From NCBI RefSeq assembly GCF_012927265.1, contig NZ_JABBGF010000003.1, forward strand, positions 62,001 through 126,000: a stretch of 64,000 bases of DNA, in the 5' to 3' direction. This document shows, one piece after another, positions 26,209-34,967 of the stretch. The stretch is from Chryseobacterium cheonjiense (GTDB taxonomy: Bacteria; Bacteroidota; Bacteroidia; Flavobacteriales; Weeksellaceae). How positions within the stretch are numbered: position 1 is the stretch's first letter; every line of letters begins with the position of its first letter. Both the position numbers and the translations under genes were made by a program. The notes under the pieces were generated by a model. The model did no database searches and was not told the origin of the DNA. It was given only the letters and a program-made list of their open reading frames with translations.

Positions 26209-26718
26209 TTAAAAATGAATATCAATATAGTCAACAAATCCCGAACCATTTACCATATCCTGAAGTCTGTATGTTTTGCCGCCATCTTTAGACATGAATG
26301 TTTTTGTTCCTTTTCTAAGATATGGCTTTCCGTTTTCATAGTCAGAAATACGTTGTGAAATGGTTCCTGTAAAATTCATGTGCTTATCGGAAACTACAGC
26401 CATAAAACCTTTGATTTCAAGGGAATTTTTTCCGGATTTTATTTGTCCGGAGACATTATAATGGTCTCTTTCACCTTTAATTTTTTCGAATGAAATGGTT
26501 CCTGAGCCTTGTATGGAATTGTGGGTGAGTTTGTGGGACCCGCTGAAATCTTTAAAATGATTTTTAGATTTAATGCTATCGTTGATTTTTGTTCTTGCAG
26601 CGTTAATGGAATCTATAATTTTTGTACTGTCGGTCTTATCGGGAGTGGAAGTTGCTTCCTTCTTGGAACAGGAAACCAAAAAAGCGGCTACAGCAGCTGC
26701 GGTTAAAAAGTTTTTCAT
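26209..26718 (-). CDS. Hypothetical lipoprotein
   Basis: A 169-residue predicted lipoprotein whose signal peptide ends at FLVSC with Cys 17, followed by a Lys/Thr/Asp-rich linker. The mature part (about residues 55-169) alternates short hydrophobic and polar segments, for example GSGTISFEKI and MNFTGTISQRI, suggesting a small beta-sandwich or barrel. I recognise no family. It is the first gene of the lipoprotein-hydrolase-patatin run. A minus-strand -7 box TATTTTTG is at 26735-26742. Confidence 0.75.
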   Translation of the reverse strand: MKNFLTAAAVAAFLVSCSKKEATSTPDKTDSTKIIDSINAARTKINDSIKSKNHFKDFSGSHKLTHNSIQGSGTISFEKIKGERDHYNVSGQIKSGKNSLEIKGFMAVVSDKHMNFTGTISQRISDYENGKPYLRKGTKTFMSKDGGKTYRLQDMVNGSGFVDYIDIHF

Positions 26719-26748
26719 TATATAAAATTATAGCCAAAAATAAATAAA

Positions 26749-26774
26749 AAAAGAGCATTTTGAAAATGCTCTTG
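26749..26774 (-). terminator. ExbD terminator
   Basis: AAGAGCATTTT and AAAATGCTCTT form an inverted repeat just after the solitary ExbD stop. On the minus strand it is followed by a U-rich tract (complement of the A-run at 26745-26752). Confidence 0.65.
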
Positions 26775-26778
26775 ATTG

Positions 26779-27306
26779 TTATTGGGTTAATTCGTCGTAA
26801 ACTTTCTTTTCCCAGGGCTTGATGTCGGTAACGCCGTAGCGCTCTTTTTTGGAGATCGCGATATTATCCAGAATATCTACGAAGTTTTTGTAATTGGCAT
26901 CATCGGTAGGCTCAATGATAATGGTAAAGTTTTCTTTATTTGGAGCATTATTATAAGCTTCGGAAATAATTTTAGTGATATTAATTCCACTGAAATCTGT
27001 TTCCTTTAAATTGCTTTTGTCTAGATCTTCCTTCGTTTTCTGATGATAAAATACCCGGTTGTCTTTACCCAAAATGAAGGTAATTTGATTATTAACATCT
27101 ATTGGAGGAGTTGGTTGTGGAATAGGATTCGGATCTTTCGCCGGCAATCCTAAATCCATCACGTTAGGTTTTGTAAAATTAGTGGTAAACATAAAGAAGG
27201 TAATTAAGAGAAATCCTAAATCTACCATTGGAGTCATGTCTACGCGGATCATTTTTTTTCTCTGCTTGCTGACTCCCTGCTTTTCTTGTGCGATAATTTC
27301 AGCCAT
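26779..27306 (-). CDS. Solitary ExbD/TolR-family protein
   Basis: A 175-residue proton-channel subunit of the ExbB-ExbD-TonB type. It has a short cytoplasmic tail, one TM helix with the proton-carrying Asp in RVDMTPMVDLGFLLITFF (around residues 22-42), a Pro-rich periplasmic stretch, and a C-terminal domain. Almost every motif matches the second ExbD of the main cluster (45919-46491), including FTKPNVMDLGLPAK and the ending DIKPWEK. It is therefore a paralogue, but it has no ExbB or TonB next to it. It could supply the main complex or a separate one. Confidence 0.92.
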   Translation of the reverse strand: MAEIIAQEKQGVSKQRKKMIRVDMTPMVDLGFLLITFFMFTTNFTKPNVMDLGLPAKDPNPIPQPTPPIDVNNQITFILGKDNRVFYHQKTKEDLDKSNLKETDFSGINITKIISEAYNNAPNKENFTIIIEPTDDANYKNFVDILDNIAISKKERYGVTDIKPWEKKVYDELTQ

Positions 27307-27520
27307 AGTTAATAGTTTTTAAATGTTAAATAGTTTCTAAATAAGCGTGTCGAATTTTTACTTATTTGTAAAATTATATGCAAATTATATACCTGATTCT
27401 TAAATTAAATATAGATTTTATATTCTTTAAATAGGATATTTTGTATTTTTCTGCAAATCAGCATAATAAAAAAGCCTTACCAAAGAATTGATAAGACTTT
27501 ACTCTCTATTAATCGTAAAA

Positions 27521-29575
27521 TTATTTATTGTTCTTATAATAATTTACTCCGCATTCAAGGAATTTTTTGAAATCCTCTTTAGGCATGTATCCTGAAACCG
27601 GAGTATTAATAACTTTTCCGTCCGGAGTCAGCAAAACGTAGTGTGGTTGTGAATTGTTATTAAAATTAACCTGTTGGAACAAACTCCATCGGTCGCCGAT
27701 TGTTTTTACCTTTTTCACCTGTCCGTCACCAAGATCAATTTTTGTTTTCTGATCTTCGGGAAGTTCTTCCTTATCATCGACATAAAGTGAAGCAAGGACG
27801 ACATCATTCTGAAGAATAGGCAGGATATCGCTTTCGCTCCACACGAATTCTTCCATCTTTCTGCAGTTTTCACAACCATAACCAGTGAAGTCAATTAAGA
27901 TCGGTTTATCTTCTTTTTTAGCGATTTCAACCGCTTTAAAGAAATCATGTTCCGGATGCATTCCTAAAATTCCGTCTTTTTCATCATGGAAATAACTGAC
28001 GTTCAATGGAGGCAAAATTCCGCTTAACAGTTGCAACTTCGGACGCTCTGAAGGAATTAATCCCTGAACAAGATAAATCACAAATCCGAATCCTAAAACC
28101 CCCAGGATTTTTCGGGTAATTGAAATTTTCGGTTTTTTATCATCATGCGGAAATCTGATCACACCAAATAAATAGAGTGCTAAACCTAAAGCTACAAGAA
28201 TCCAGATCACAATGAAAAGTTCTCTTTTCAATAAGAATGTTTTGGAAACCAAATCTGCTTTTGATAAGAATTTTAACGCTAAAGCCAATTCTACGAAACC
28301 TAAAACAACTTTTACGGTATTCATCCATCCTCCGGATTTTGGAAGACTTTGCAGTGCCTGCGGGAATAAAGCCAGCAATCCGAAAATAATCGCCCACGCC
28401 AAACCAAAACCTGCTAATGCAAAGGTAAGTAACATCGGAACATTTGCCGAGCCTGTCACTGCGCTTCCCAATAAGCTTCCTAAAATAGGACCCGTACAGG
28501 AGAATGAAACGATCACCAATGTTAAAGCCATAAAGAAAATGCCTACAATTCCGCCTGCTTCTTCCGCTTTTGAAGATTTATTGGCAATGGCACTTGGCAA
28601 TGTGATATCATAATATCCGAAGAAGCTTCCCGCAAAGAAAATGAATATGATGAAAAATGCGATATTCAGCCATACACTGGTGGATATTTCGTTAAAAATA
28701 TTTCCCGCAATGCCATCAATAATATGAAAAGGCACACTCAGCAAAACAAAGATCAGGAAAATGAAAAATCCGTAGATAAAGGCATCTCTTTTTCCTTTGG
28801 CCTTATTTAGGCTGCCTTTCGTAAAGAATGAAACCGTAAGCGGAATCATCGGGAAAACGCACGGTGTAAGCAATGCGATAAGTCCTCCTATGAACCCCAG
28901 AAGAAGGTAGGTCCAATAGTTTTCAGATACTTTTTCAGTGGCAACTCCGCAATCGGTAAGCGGTTTCTGGAAATTGATCGATGCTATCTTTAATTGCTTA
29001 GGATCCAGCTTTGCTGTTTCTGTTACAATAACAGTGCCTTTTACCGGATTCACTACTGCAGTGTCTGTTTTTGCAGAATCTTTTGCAGGTACTTCAGCCG
29101 CTTCTTCCACAGCACCTTTTGGTGTTACCTGTTTGTTGAATTCTAAAGTATTTGGCGCCAGACAAACCCTGTCGTCACAGGTCTGGTAGGTAATTTCAGC
29201 AACAACATCACCTGGTTTTGTACCGTCTTTGAGTTTAAATTTCTGTTTAAAACCTGCTGAATTGGAGTAATACACAATCGTTCCTCCGAAAGCTTCTGAA
29301 AATTCTTCATGCTTTTTTCCAACTTCGGTAAATTTGCCGATCAGTTCAATATTTTTCCCGGAAACTTTATAATCAGTAGGAATTCCCGTGTCTTCCGGAA
29401 TGTCTTTGGAATAAATATGCCACCCGCTTTCCATCGTAGCATTCAGCACGGCTTCATATTGATTGTCGCCTAATTCGTTGATTGTAAATTTAAATTTTAC
29501 AGGATTTTTGATTTGTGCATTAATTCCTGTTGCTAAAAACAGCAGAATTAATAAAAACCAGTTTTTAAATTTCAT
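27521..29575 (-). CDS. dsbD: Thiol:disulfide interchange protein DsbD
   Basis: DsbD moves electrons from cytoplasmic thioredoxin across the inner membrane to periplasmic reductases. The start at 29575 (MKFKNWFLLILLFLATGINA) gives a clean signal peptide and 684 residues; a longer start at 29629 would put a poor leader first. Domain order is N-terminal DsbD-alpha with a CDDRVC pair, a core of eight TM helices with CVFPMIP and CTGPILGS cysteines (about residues 220-500), and a C-terminal thioredoxin fold with YGCENCRKM. All three redox modules are present, so the enzyme appears intact. Confidence 0.93.
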   Translation of the reverse strand: MKFKNWFLLILLFLATGINAQIKNPVKFKFTINELGDNQYEAVLNATMESGWHIYSKDIPEDTGIPTDYKVSGKNIELIGKFTEVGKKHEEFSEAFGGTIVYYSNSAGFKQKFKLKDGTKPGDVVAEITYQTCDDRVCLAPNTLEFNKQVTPKGAVEEAAEVPAKDSAKTDTAVVNPVKGTVIVTETAKLDPKQLKIASINFQKPLTDCGVATEKVSENYWTYLLLGFIGGLIALLTPCVFPMIPLTVSFFTKGSLNKAKGKRDAFIYGFFIFLIFVLLSVPFHIIDGIAGNIFNEISTSVWLNIAFFIIFIFFAGSFFGYYDITLPSAIANKSSKAEEAGGIVGIFFMALTLVIVSFSCTGPILGSLLGSAVTGSANVPMLLTFALAGFGLAWAIIFGLLALFPQALQSLPKSGGWMNTVKVVLGFVELALALKFLSKADLVSKTFLLKRELFIVIWILVALGLALYLFGVIRFPHDDKKPKISITRKILGVLGFGFVIYLVQGLIPSERPKLQLLSGILPPLNVSYFHDEKDGILGMHPEHDFFKAVEIAKKEDKPILIDFTGYGCENCRKMEEFVWSESDILPILQNDVVLASLYVDDKEELPEDQKTKIDLGDGQVKKVKTIGDRWSLFQQVNFNNNSQPHYVLLTPDGKVINTPVSGYMPKEDFKKFLECGVNYYKNNK

Positions 29576-29846
29576 TTTGCTTCTTATTAAAAATTTTGAG
29601 AAGGTGTCGGGACTTCTCACTCCCTGCATGTTTCCGATCTTGTCTGTAGGGAATTATCCCGAATACAGAATCCCGATCGGTCCGGAACCGGATTTTGTGT
29701 CGCTAAATTAGATATTTTTTCGTCCCTAAAAAACTTAGGAACTTTCTTTTTTTTAAATAACAGTTATTTATAAAGAGTTATGGTAACATTCAGGACATGA
29801 AAACATGTTCCATTTGTTTATTTTTTAATTATAAATAATGATGTTT

Positions 29847-30761
29847 TTAAAATTTAAAACTGTATTCCAGATTAGCAATGAAGCTTCTTGTCAATCCGTC
29901 GGGTCTTGTATCGCGCACTAAAAACGGAACCCCTACATTCAGCTGCAACGCGTTGGTATTATTCAATTTATAATCCAGGAATACATTTCCATTAATAGTT
30001 AAGCCGTCAGAACCGTCAATTTCCTGCTGGAAGCCGGCTGAATTGGTGAATTTATCTTTAGAAAGATGATAAATATTTAACAAGCCAGGTGTTAATAATA
30101 GTTTTTCCGTAATTTTTATAGGATAAGAAGCTCTCAAAAGCACGTCACCACTTCGCTTGAAATCTTTCGTGCTCTGAAAATCTGCTAATGCGGAACCGGC
30201 AGGATAATTTTTAGCGTTAAACTGATTTTCGTTTTGTGTTAAAGGCTGCTGTAAGGCCGCAACCAATTGCAGTTTTTTAATCTGATATCCAACCCCTGCA
30301 ATAAGATCAAAGGTTCCTAAGCTGGATTGATAATCCATGGGAAGAATATTTCCGTTGTCTGCCTTATTCCCATTATTGAGCGGGATTTTCGTGCCTAATG
30401 TGAATGTAAAGTTTTTGTTTGCCCGGTAATTTGAATTCAGGTAAATGTCTGATAATCCAAATACACTGATGCCATTTCCTGTTTGGGCAATAGAAGTAGC
30501 TTTGGCGCTGATGCCAAATTTAGAATTGATCTGTCTGTTATATTCCAGATACTGTCCGTAAACAGATATGGAATTATCAGCTTTTCCGAAAGAAAATCCT
30601 GCTTTCAGTTCATTTCTGTGACTATTGGCAGAGTCAGCAGCATTATGCGGCTTTAAACTGTTTACGGTACAAAAACCGGCGTCACTGCAACCCTGGGCAT
30701 GTGAAATTCCGGGAATAGTCATCAAAAAAATGCTTAGAAAAGCGAAATAAAATGTTTTCAT
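29847..30761 (-). CDS. Outer-membrane beta-barrel protein with N-terminal CX5C motif
   Basis: A 304-residue secreted protein. The signal peptide is about 22 residues (ending ISHA), and the mature N-terminus contains QGCSDAGFCTV, a pair of cysteines five residues apart. The rest alternates amphipathic strands with aromatic girdles (for example FTFTLGTKIPL and NGNVFLDYKL) and ends in ANLEYSFKF, a terminal Phe typical of outer-membrane barrels. The precise family is not recognised; a transporter of the phenol-pathway type is possible. It starts 13 bases after the thioredoxin-fold gene upstream, so they are probably one operon. Confidence 0.75.
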   Translation of the reverse strand: MKTFYFAFLSIFLMTIPGISHAQGCSDAGFCTVNSLKPHNAADSANSHRNELKAGFSFGKADNSISVYGQYLEYNRQINSKFGISAKATSIAQTGNGISVFGLSDIYLNSNYRANKNFTFTLGTKIPLNNGNKADNGNILPMDYQSSLGTFDLIAGVGYQIKKLQLVAALQQPLTQNENQFNAKNYPAGSALADFQSTKDFKRSGDVLLRASYPIKITEKLLLTPGLLNIYHLSKDKFTNSAGFQQEIDGSDGLTINGNVFLDYKLNNTNALQLNVGVPFLVRDTRPDGLTRSFIANLEYSFKF

Positions 30762-30774
30762 ACTATGTTTATTT

Positions 30775-31734
30775 TTATAATTGTTTTAAAATATCTTCTA
30801 TTGATGCTCTTTCTTTATAATCCGGATTAAAATGTCTCCACGAGATGATTTTATTTTCATCCAGAATAAAAGTTGCGGAAACCGGAAGCCTCCCGGAATT
30901 ATCAGATCTGCTAGTGGCAAAACCTTCTACCTTTGAATTGTAGAGATCCAGTATTTTTGTATCCGGAGTATAAAGTACGTCAAACGCTTCGGCGATCTTG
31001 TAGCCGTCGTCATATAGAACCGTATATGATGTTTTGGTTTTTTCGATGGTTTTTTCTATAAATTCCGGTTTTTCCGGAGATATAATAACCAGTTTCGCAT
31101 TTTTAGCTTTTAATTCAGGAGAAATGTTTTGAAGAGATTCTATATATCTGTTGCAGTAAGGACACCATTGCCCGCGAATGAAAACCACGACCAGTTTTTC
31201 CTTTTGATTTGATGATGAAAATGTATTTCCCAAATGATCTTTCGCAGAAAAGTCCGGAATTTTATCTCCTACCATCTTTCCTTTTACCATATCAATTGTT
31301 TTCGGAAGTGAGGCTGATGAAATTTTATTCACCACCGACATTCCTATGGATGAGAATTGTTCGGCGTTATAATATCCGAAATCATACTGAACCAATTTGC
31401 CGCTTGCATTTAAAAACAAGAATGACGGGAAATTTACAATTTTAAACTCTTTTGCCAGTGCTACACCTTCCTTTTCTGCATCTATGGCAAGATTCACGAA
31501 GTTTTTATTAAAAAAATCACCAACCTTTGCATCGGTAAAAGTATTTTTCTGCATCAGTTTGCACGGCCCGCACCATGTTGTGTAGATGTCTATGAAGATG
31601 AGCTTGTTTTCTTTCTTTGCAATTTGTTTTGCCGTTTCCAAACTTACCTTTTGGAAGTTGATTCCTTTTTTACCCTGTGCATTTGCAAAGATTGCTATTA
31701 AAAAACACAGGCTTAGTATTATTTTTTTTGTCAT
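30775..31734 (-). CDS. Secreted double thioredoxin-fold protein (thioredoxin plus peroxiredoxin-like domain)
   Basis: A 319-residue exported protein, starting at the ATG at 31734 with signal peptide MTKKIILSLCFLIAIFANAQ. The first domain (about residues 25-140) is a thioredoxin fold with active site TTWCGPCKLM. The second (about 165-319) is an AhpC/TSA-type fold with FIRGQWCPYCNRY, which carries a CPYC pair. The fusion suggests a periplasmic thiol reductant or peroxide-linked enzyme. DsbD, 2 kb away on the same strand, could supply electrons. It precedes the CX5C outer-membrane gene in an operon. Confidence 0.87.
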   Translation of the reverse strand: MTKKIILSLCFLIAIFANAQGKKGINFQKVSLETAKQIAKKENKLIFIDIYTTWCGPCKLMQKNTFTDAKVGDFFNKNFVNLAIDAEKEGVALAKEFKIVNFPSFLFLNASGKLVQYDFGYYNAEQFSSIGMSVVNKISSASLPKTIDMVKGKMVGDKIPDFSAKDHLGNTFSSSNQKEKLVVVFIRGQWCPYCNRYIESLQNISPELKAKNAKLVIISPEKPEFIEKTIEKTKTSYTVLYDDGYKIAEAFDVLYTPDTKILDLYNSKVEGFATSRSDNSGRLPVSATFILDENKIISWRHFNPDYKERASIEDILKQL

Positions 31735-31769
31735 GATATTGTTACTTATCCATAAGTTCCAAAAACAAA

Positions 31770-31800
31770 AAAAAATCACCCGGAAACCGAGTGATTTTTT
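31770..31800 (-). terminator. Terminator of the sigma-factor gene
   Basis: AAAAAATCAC ... GTGATTTTTT forms a stem extended by CGG/CCG inside, with loop AAA and one C-A mismatch. It lies about 20 bases past the sigma-factor stop and ends in U-runs on the minus strand. Confidence 0.8.
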
Positions 31801-31821
31801 GTAACTGTCAGCATTTCAATG

Positions 31822-32376
31822 CTAAAAATTATCCTTATCTTTAATTTTTCTGATTTGCTCTACACATTTATGCTTTTGGTTCTGTGCATTGTGCTTGCTG
31901 GAATATTTGTATTTGCTTTGAATTTCTTCAATGTTTTTATTATTCATAAAAATATCCTGGATCAAATTTTTGCAGTGTGAAGATATGGCATTCATATAAT
32001 CGTTAAGCTTATCCCAATAATCACGTTCATTTTCAATGGCGGTGTTTATTTCTTCCTGATGGGTTATATAGTAATTATCAGGGATTTCTGTCAAAAACTC
32101 TTTATTTCTCAGCTTCTTCAGCCATAAATTTTTAGAAATTCCCGATAGATAATTGGCGAGGCAAGTATATGCTTTGAAATTATCGGCGTATAATTTTTCG
32201 TATAAAATAATAAGTGCATCCTGAAAAATATCTTCAGCATCTTCAAGGTTTCCGTTGTTGTTAAGAACAAACTTTTTTGTGTAGACAAAATATTTTTGAT
32301 ATAAAATCGCGAAAGCAACGTTGCTGTCCTTTCTGAAGTCCTCTATTGCTAAAGTGTTTGTTGTTCTTTTATCCAT
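31822..32376 (-). CDS. Sigma-70 family RNA polymerase sigma factor (ECF-like)
   Basis: A 184-residue protein. Region 2 is clear: FAILYQKYFVYTKKFVLNN, then DAEDIFQDALIILYEKL (the core-binding DA.D..Q..F helix). Region 4 is weaker, with a helix-turn-helix-like NIEEIQSKYKYSSKHNAQNQ and the ending HKCVEQIRK typical of Bacteroidota ECF-like factors. No anti-sigma gene is adjacent. Its start overlaps the end of tilS by 28 bases in another frame, so the two are probably translated from one message. Its regulon is unknown. Confidence 0.85.
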   Translation of the reverse strand: MDKRTTNTLAIEDFRKDSNVAFAILYQKYFVYTKKFVLNNNGNLEDAEDIFQDALIILYEKLYADNFKAYTCLANYLSGISKNLWLKKLRNKEFLTEIPDNYYITHQEEINTAIENERDYWDKLNDYMNAISSHCKNLIQDIFMNNKNIEEIQSKYKYSSKHNAQNQKHKCVEQIRKIKDKDNF

Positions 32377-33662
32377 CGTATTTTCAGTGTTTTTTCGGTG
32401 TGCTGTTCTGCGTAAAATCTCCTGTCCTGTCTATAAGGTACTACACCGAGCACCTGATCTTCCGAATCGCAGAGCAGCCATATATTTTGTTTTTCTAAAA
32501 TAGATAATTTTTCGTCACGCAGGAATTTGGAAATCTTCTTTTTGCCTTTCATCCCAACGGGGAAAAATACATCTCCTTCTTTTTTCTTTCTTAATTTTAA
32601 TGGGAGGCTGATCTTTTCAAGGTCTACAAGCCAGTCAAATGATTTTAAATCAATAAATTGATATCCCTTGTTTTCGTGGAGTAATATCTCATTATCATTG
32701 TTTTCTAAAATAATTTCTTCAGACTCTTTTGAAATATGCTCTTTAAGTTCTGTGATGACAAAACCATTCCGATCGACAGCTAACTGGTATTCTCTCGAAA
32801 AAAATACGCTTCCGTTTTCTGCTATAAAAATTTTTGCAATTTCTTCTTCCTGTGTAAAGCCGTACTTTCTTAAAATTTCAAATTTTACAAAATCGCTTTT
32901 TGCGGCAAACTGTTCCTTGGATAATATTTTGTGGTACTTGTTAAAAACGGTAATGCGTTTTTCGATTTCTTCAATCTGTTGCTGAACAAAATGTTTTGTC
33001 CGGTTGAGGTATAACGAACTTTTTTTGAAATTTTCCAGGAAATGTCCATTGGTTTCCGTTAGTTTAGGAACAATTTCATGTCGTATTTTATTTCTCAGGT
33101 AATCATTTTTCGAGTTGGAAATATCTTCGCGGTATTCAATATGGTTTTCTTTGGCAAAAGCATAAATTTCTTCTTTGCTAAAAGGTAAAAGCGGCCGTAA
33201 AATATGATTATCATTGGCTGGGATTCCTGCCAATCCGTTTATTCCTGCTGCTTTTGAAAGATTAATAATAAAGGTTTCCAGCTGGTCGTTCAGATGATGG
33301 GCAGTTACCAGAAAATCAAGGCTTTCTTTTTCGCGGATTTCTTTAAAGAAATTATATCTCAGTTCCCGTGCCCACAGCTGAATGGAACCTGCAGGTTTGT
33401 TATCTTTATTAGAAACTGTATATAAATGGAATTTGATATTATTGTTTTCACAAAAATCCTCCACTACTTTTTGATCCAGGTCAGAATCTTCACCACGCAG
33501 TTTATAATTGATATGAGCAACTTGGAATGTTACTCCTAAATCATTAAAACACTGGGCCAAAACCATAGAATCTGCACCGCCGCTTACTGCCAGAAGATAG
33601 GTGCCTGTTTCGGGAGCCGGGACAAGATCTTGCAATTGGTTTTTTAGGTCAGACGTTTTCAA
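32349..33662 (-). CDS. tilS: tRNA(Ile)-lysidine synthase
   Basis: TilS attaches lysine to C34 of tRNA-Ile2, changing its decoding from AUG to AUA. The 437-residue protein has the PP-loop LAVSGGADSMVLAQ near residue 25, VTAHHLNDQLET and a C-terminal tRNA-binding domain with FPVGMKGKKKISKFLRDEK. The start appears to be a TTG at 33662: no ATG is available before the PP-loop, and a -7 box TATCTTTG sits at 33688-33695. Its 3' end overlaps the sigma-factor gene by 28 bases. Confidence 0.94.
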   Translation of the reverse strand: MKTSDLKNQLQDLVPAPETGTYLLAVSGGADSMVLAQCFNDLGVTFQVAHINYKLRGEDSDLDQKVVEDFCENNNIKFHLYTVSNKDNKPAGSIQLWARELRYNFFKEIREKESLDFLVTAHHLNDQLETFIINLSKAAGINGLAGIPANDNHILRPLLPFSKEEIYAFAKENHIEYREDISNSKNDYLRNKIRHEIVPKLTETNGHFLENFKKSSLYLNRTKHFVQQQIEEIEKRITVFNKYHKILSKEQFAAKSDFVKFEILRKYGFTQEEEIAKIFIAENGSVFFSREYQLAVDRNGFVITELKEHISKESEEIILENNDNEILLHENKGYQFIDLKSFDWLVDLEKISLPLKLRKKKEGDVFFPVGMKGKKKISKFLRDEKLSILEKQNIWLLCDSEDQVLGVVPYRQDRRFYAEQHTEKTLKIRWIKEQQTL

Positions 33663-33750
33663 TAGGTATGCTAAGAATTTCTTTGTGCAAAGATAATCGA
33701 TATAATTAAAATGAATTTTGTTACCTTTGATCGTCTAAAAATGATTATTT

Positions 33751-34584
33751 ATGAAAATTTTTAAAATCTTAGCAGTATCTGCAATGGTGTTGGGAATGAC
33801 ATCTTGTATCAGCAAAAAACAGTATGATGCACTGAGCTCAAATTACAAACAATGTATTGAGAACGTGGGAGAAAGACAGAGAGAAATTCAGGATCTGAAG
33901 TCTCAGAACTCTGCTTTGACGAGCGAAAACAACCTGTTAAAAAGTCAGCACGATGCTTTGAAATCATCATTGGATGCATGTCTTTCCAATACAGGGAAAA
34001 GCTCTGCCAATATCGATAAGCTGGTGGGAGAGATCAACTCTTCAAACTCTTACATCAAGCAGCTTATCTCCAGCAATGCTAAAAATGACAGCTTGAATCT
34101 GGCATTATCAAACAAACTGAAAAGATCGTTGGATAATGTAGCAGACAGCGATGTTCAGGTGAAAGTTCTGAAAGGAGTGGTTATGATCTCTCTTTCTGAC
34201 AAAATGCTTTACAAAACAGGAGATTACAACGTATTGCCTGCAGCACAGGAAGTTTTAGGAAAAGTAGCGAAAGTAATCAACGATTACGACAAATATTCTG
34301 TACTAATCGAAGGAAATACCGACAATGCTCCTTTAAACTCTCCAAACCTGCCTAAAGATAACTGGGATCTTTCTGCATTGAGAGGTACTGCCGTTGCTAA
34401 AGTATTACAGACTCAGTTCGGAGTAGATCCAGCGAGAATCACAGCCGGTGGTAGATCAGAATACAATCCTAAAGCAACTAATATGAGCGTTTCCGGAAGA
34501 GCTGAAAACAGAAGAACGGAAATCATCATCATGCCGAAGCTGGATGAATTCATGAAATTAATGGACATCGCGCCGAAAAAATAA
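33751..34584 (+). CDS. OmpA-family peptidoglycan-binding lipoprotein
   Basis: A 277-residue lipoprotein that should tether the outer membrane to peptidoglycan. The signal peptide ends GMTSC with Cys 19. Residues 25-135 are helical and heptad-like (QREIQDLKSQNSALTSEN), a probable coiled coil. The C-terminus is an OmpA-like domain with LIEGNTDNAP, LSALRGTAVAKVL and GRAENRRTEI, the diaminopimelate-binding elements (Asp in NTD, Arg in NRR). A -7 box TACCTTTG is at 33722-33729. It is monocistronic and has a strong terminator. Confidence 0.93.
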   Translation: MKIFKILAVSAMVLGMTSCISKKQYDALSSNYKQCIENVGERQREIQDLKSQNSALTSENNLLKSQHDALKSSLDACLSNTGKSSANIDKLVGEINSSNSYIKQLISSNAKNDSLNLALSNKLKRSLDNVADSDVQVKVLKGVVMISLSDKMLYKTGDYNVLPAAQEVLGKVAKVINDYDKYSVLIEGNTDNAPLNSPNLPKDNWDLSALRGTAVAKVLQTQFGVDPARITAGGRSEYNPKATNMSVSGRAENRRTEIIIMPKLDEFMKLMDIAPKK

Positions 34585-34967
34585 TAAGAGCAAACATTCA
34601 ATCAATATAAATAAATCCCGAAGTAATTCGGGATTTATTTTTTTAATCAAATTAATTCTTCTTTTTTCAATAATGAAATAATTCGCTGTAAAAATGAATT
34701 GGATATTTCCGGCTTAGTTTTCTTCAGAGATTCTGTTCTGTCTTTAGATAGCGCATTTCTCTTTTTCTCCTGGTTAATTTGTTTTACTCCCGCATTCATT
34801 TTAGTTAGTGTTTTTACCCTCGTCCAAAGATATAGCTATTCCGAAAGCCAAAACACCCGTGTTTTTACGGTAATTTTTCCGGGGATTCTCCCATGACTCG
34901 GAATATTTGTGATTCGTTGGGCTTTTTGCTTATATTTAAGTAAATTTGAATCAACAAAATTTGTAGA
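34585..34967. other. 383-bp gap: terminator, then no recognised gene
   Basis: The left edge holds the OmpA-gene terminator (34610-34640), and the right edge a -7 box TAAATTTG at 34941-34948 for the methyltransferase. Between them only short open frames occur on each strand, with no recognisable protein motifs and no RNA signature. Its GC content does not look unusual by eye. Confidence 0.5.
34610..34640 (+). terminator. Terminator of the OmpA-family gene
   Basis: AATAAATCCCGAA and TTCGGGATTTATT pair over 13 bp with loop GTAA, followed by a T-run. It lies 25 bases past the stop codon. Confidence 0.88.

Noticed and set aside
34699..34896. 65-residue frame in the gap after the OmpA-family gene
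   Set aside because: It lacks a promoter box and any motif; a competing frame exists on the other strand.
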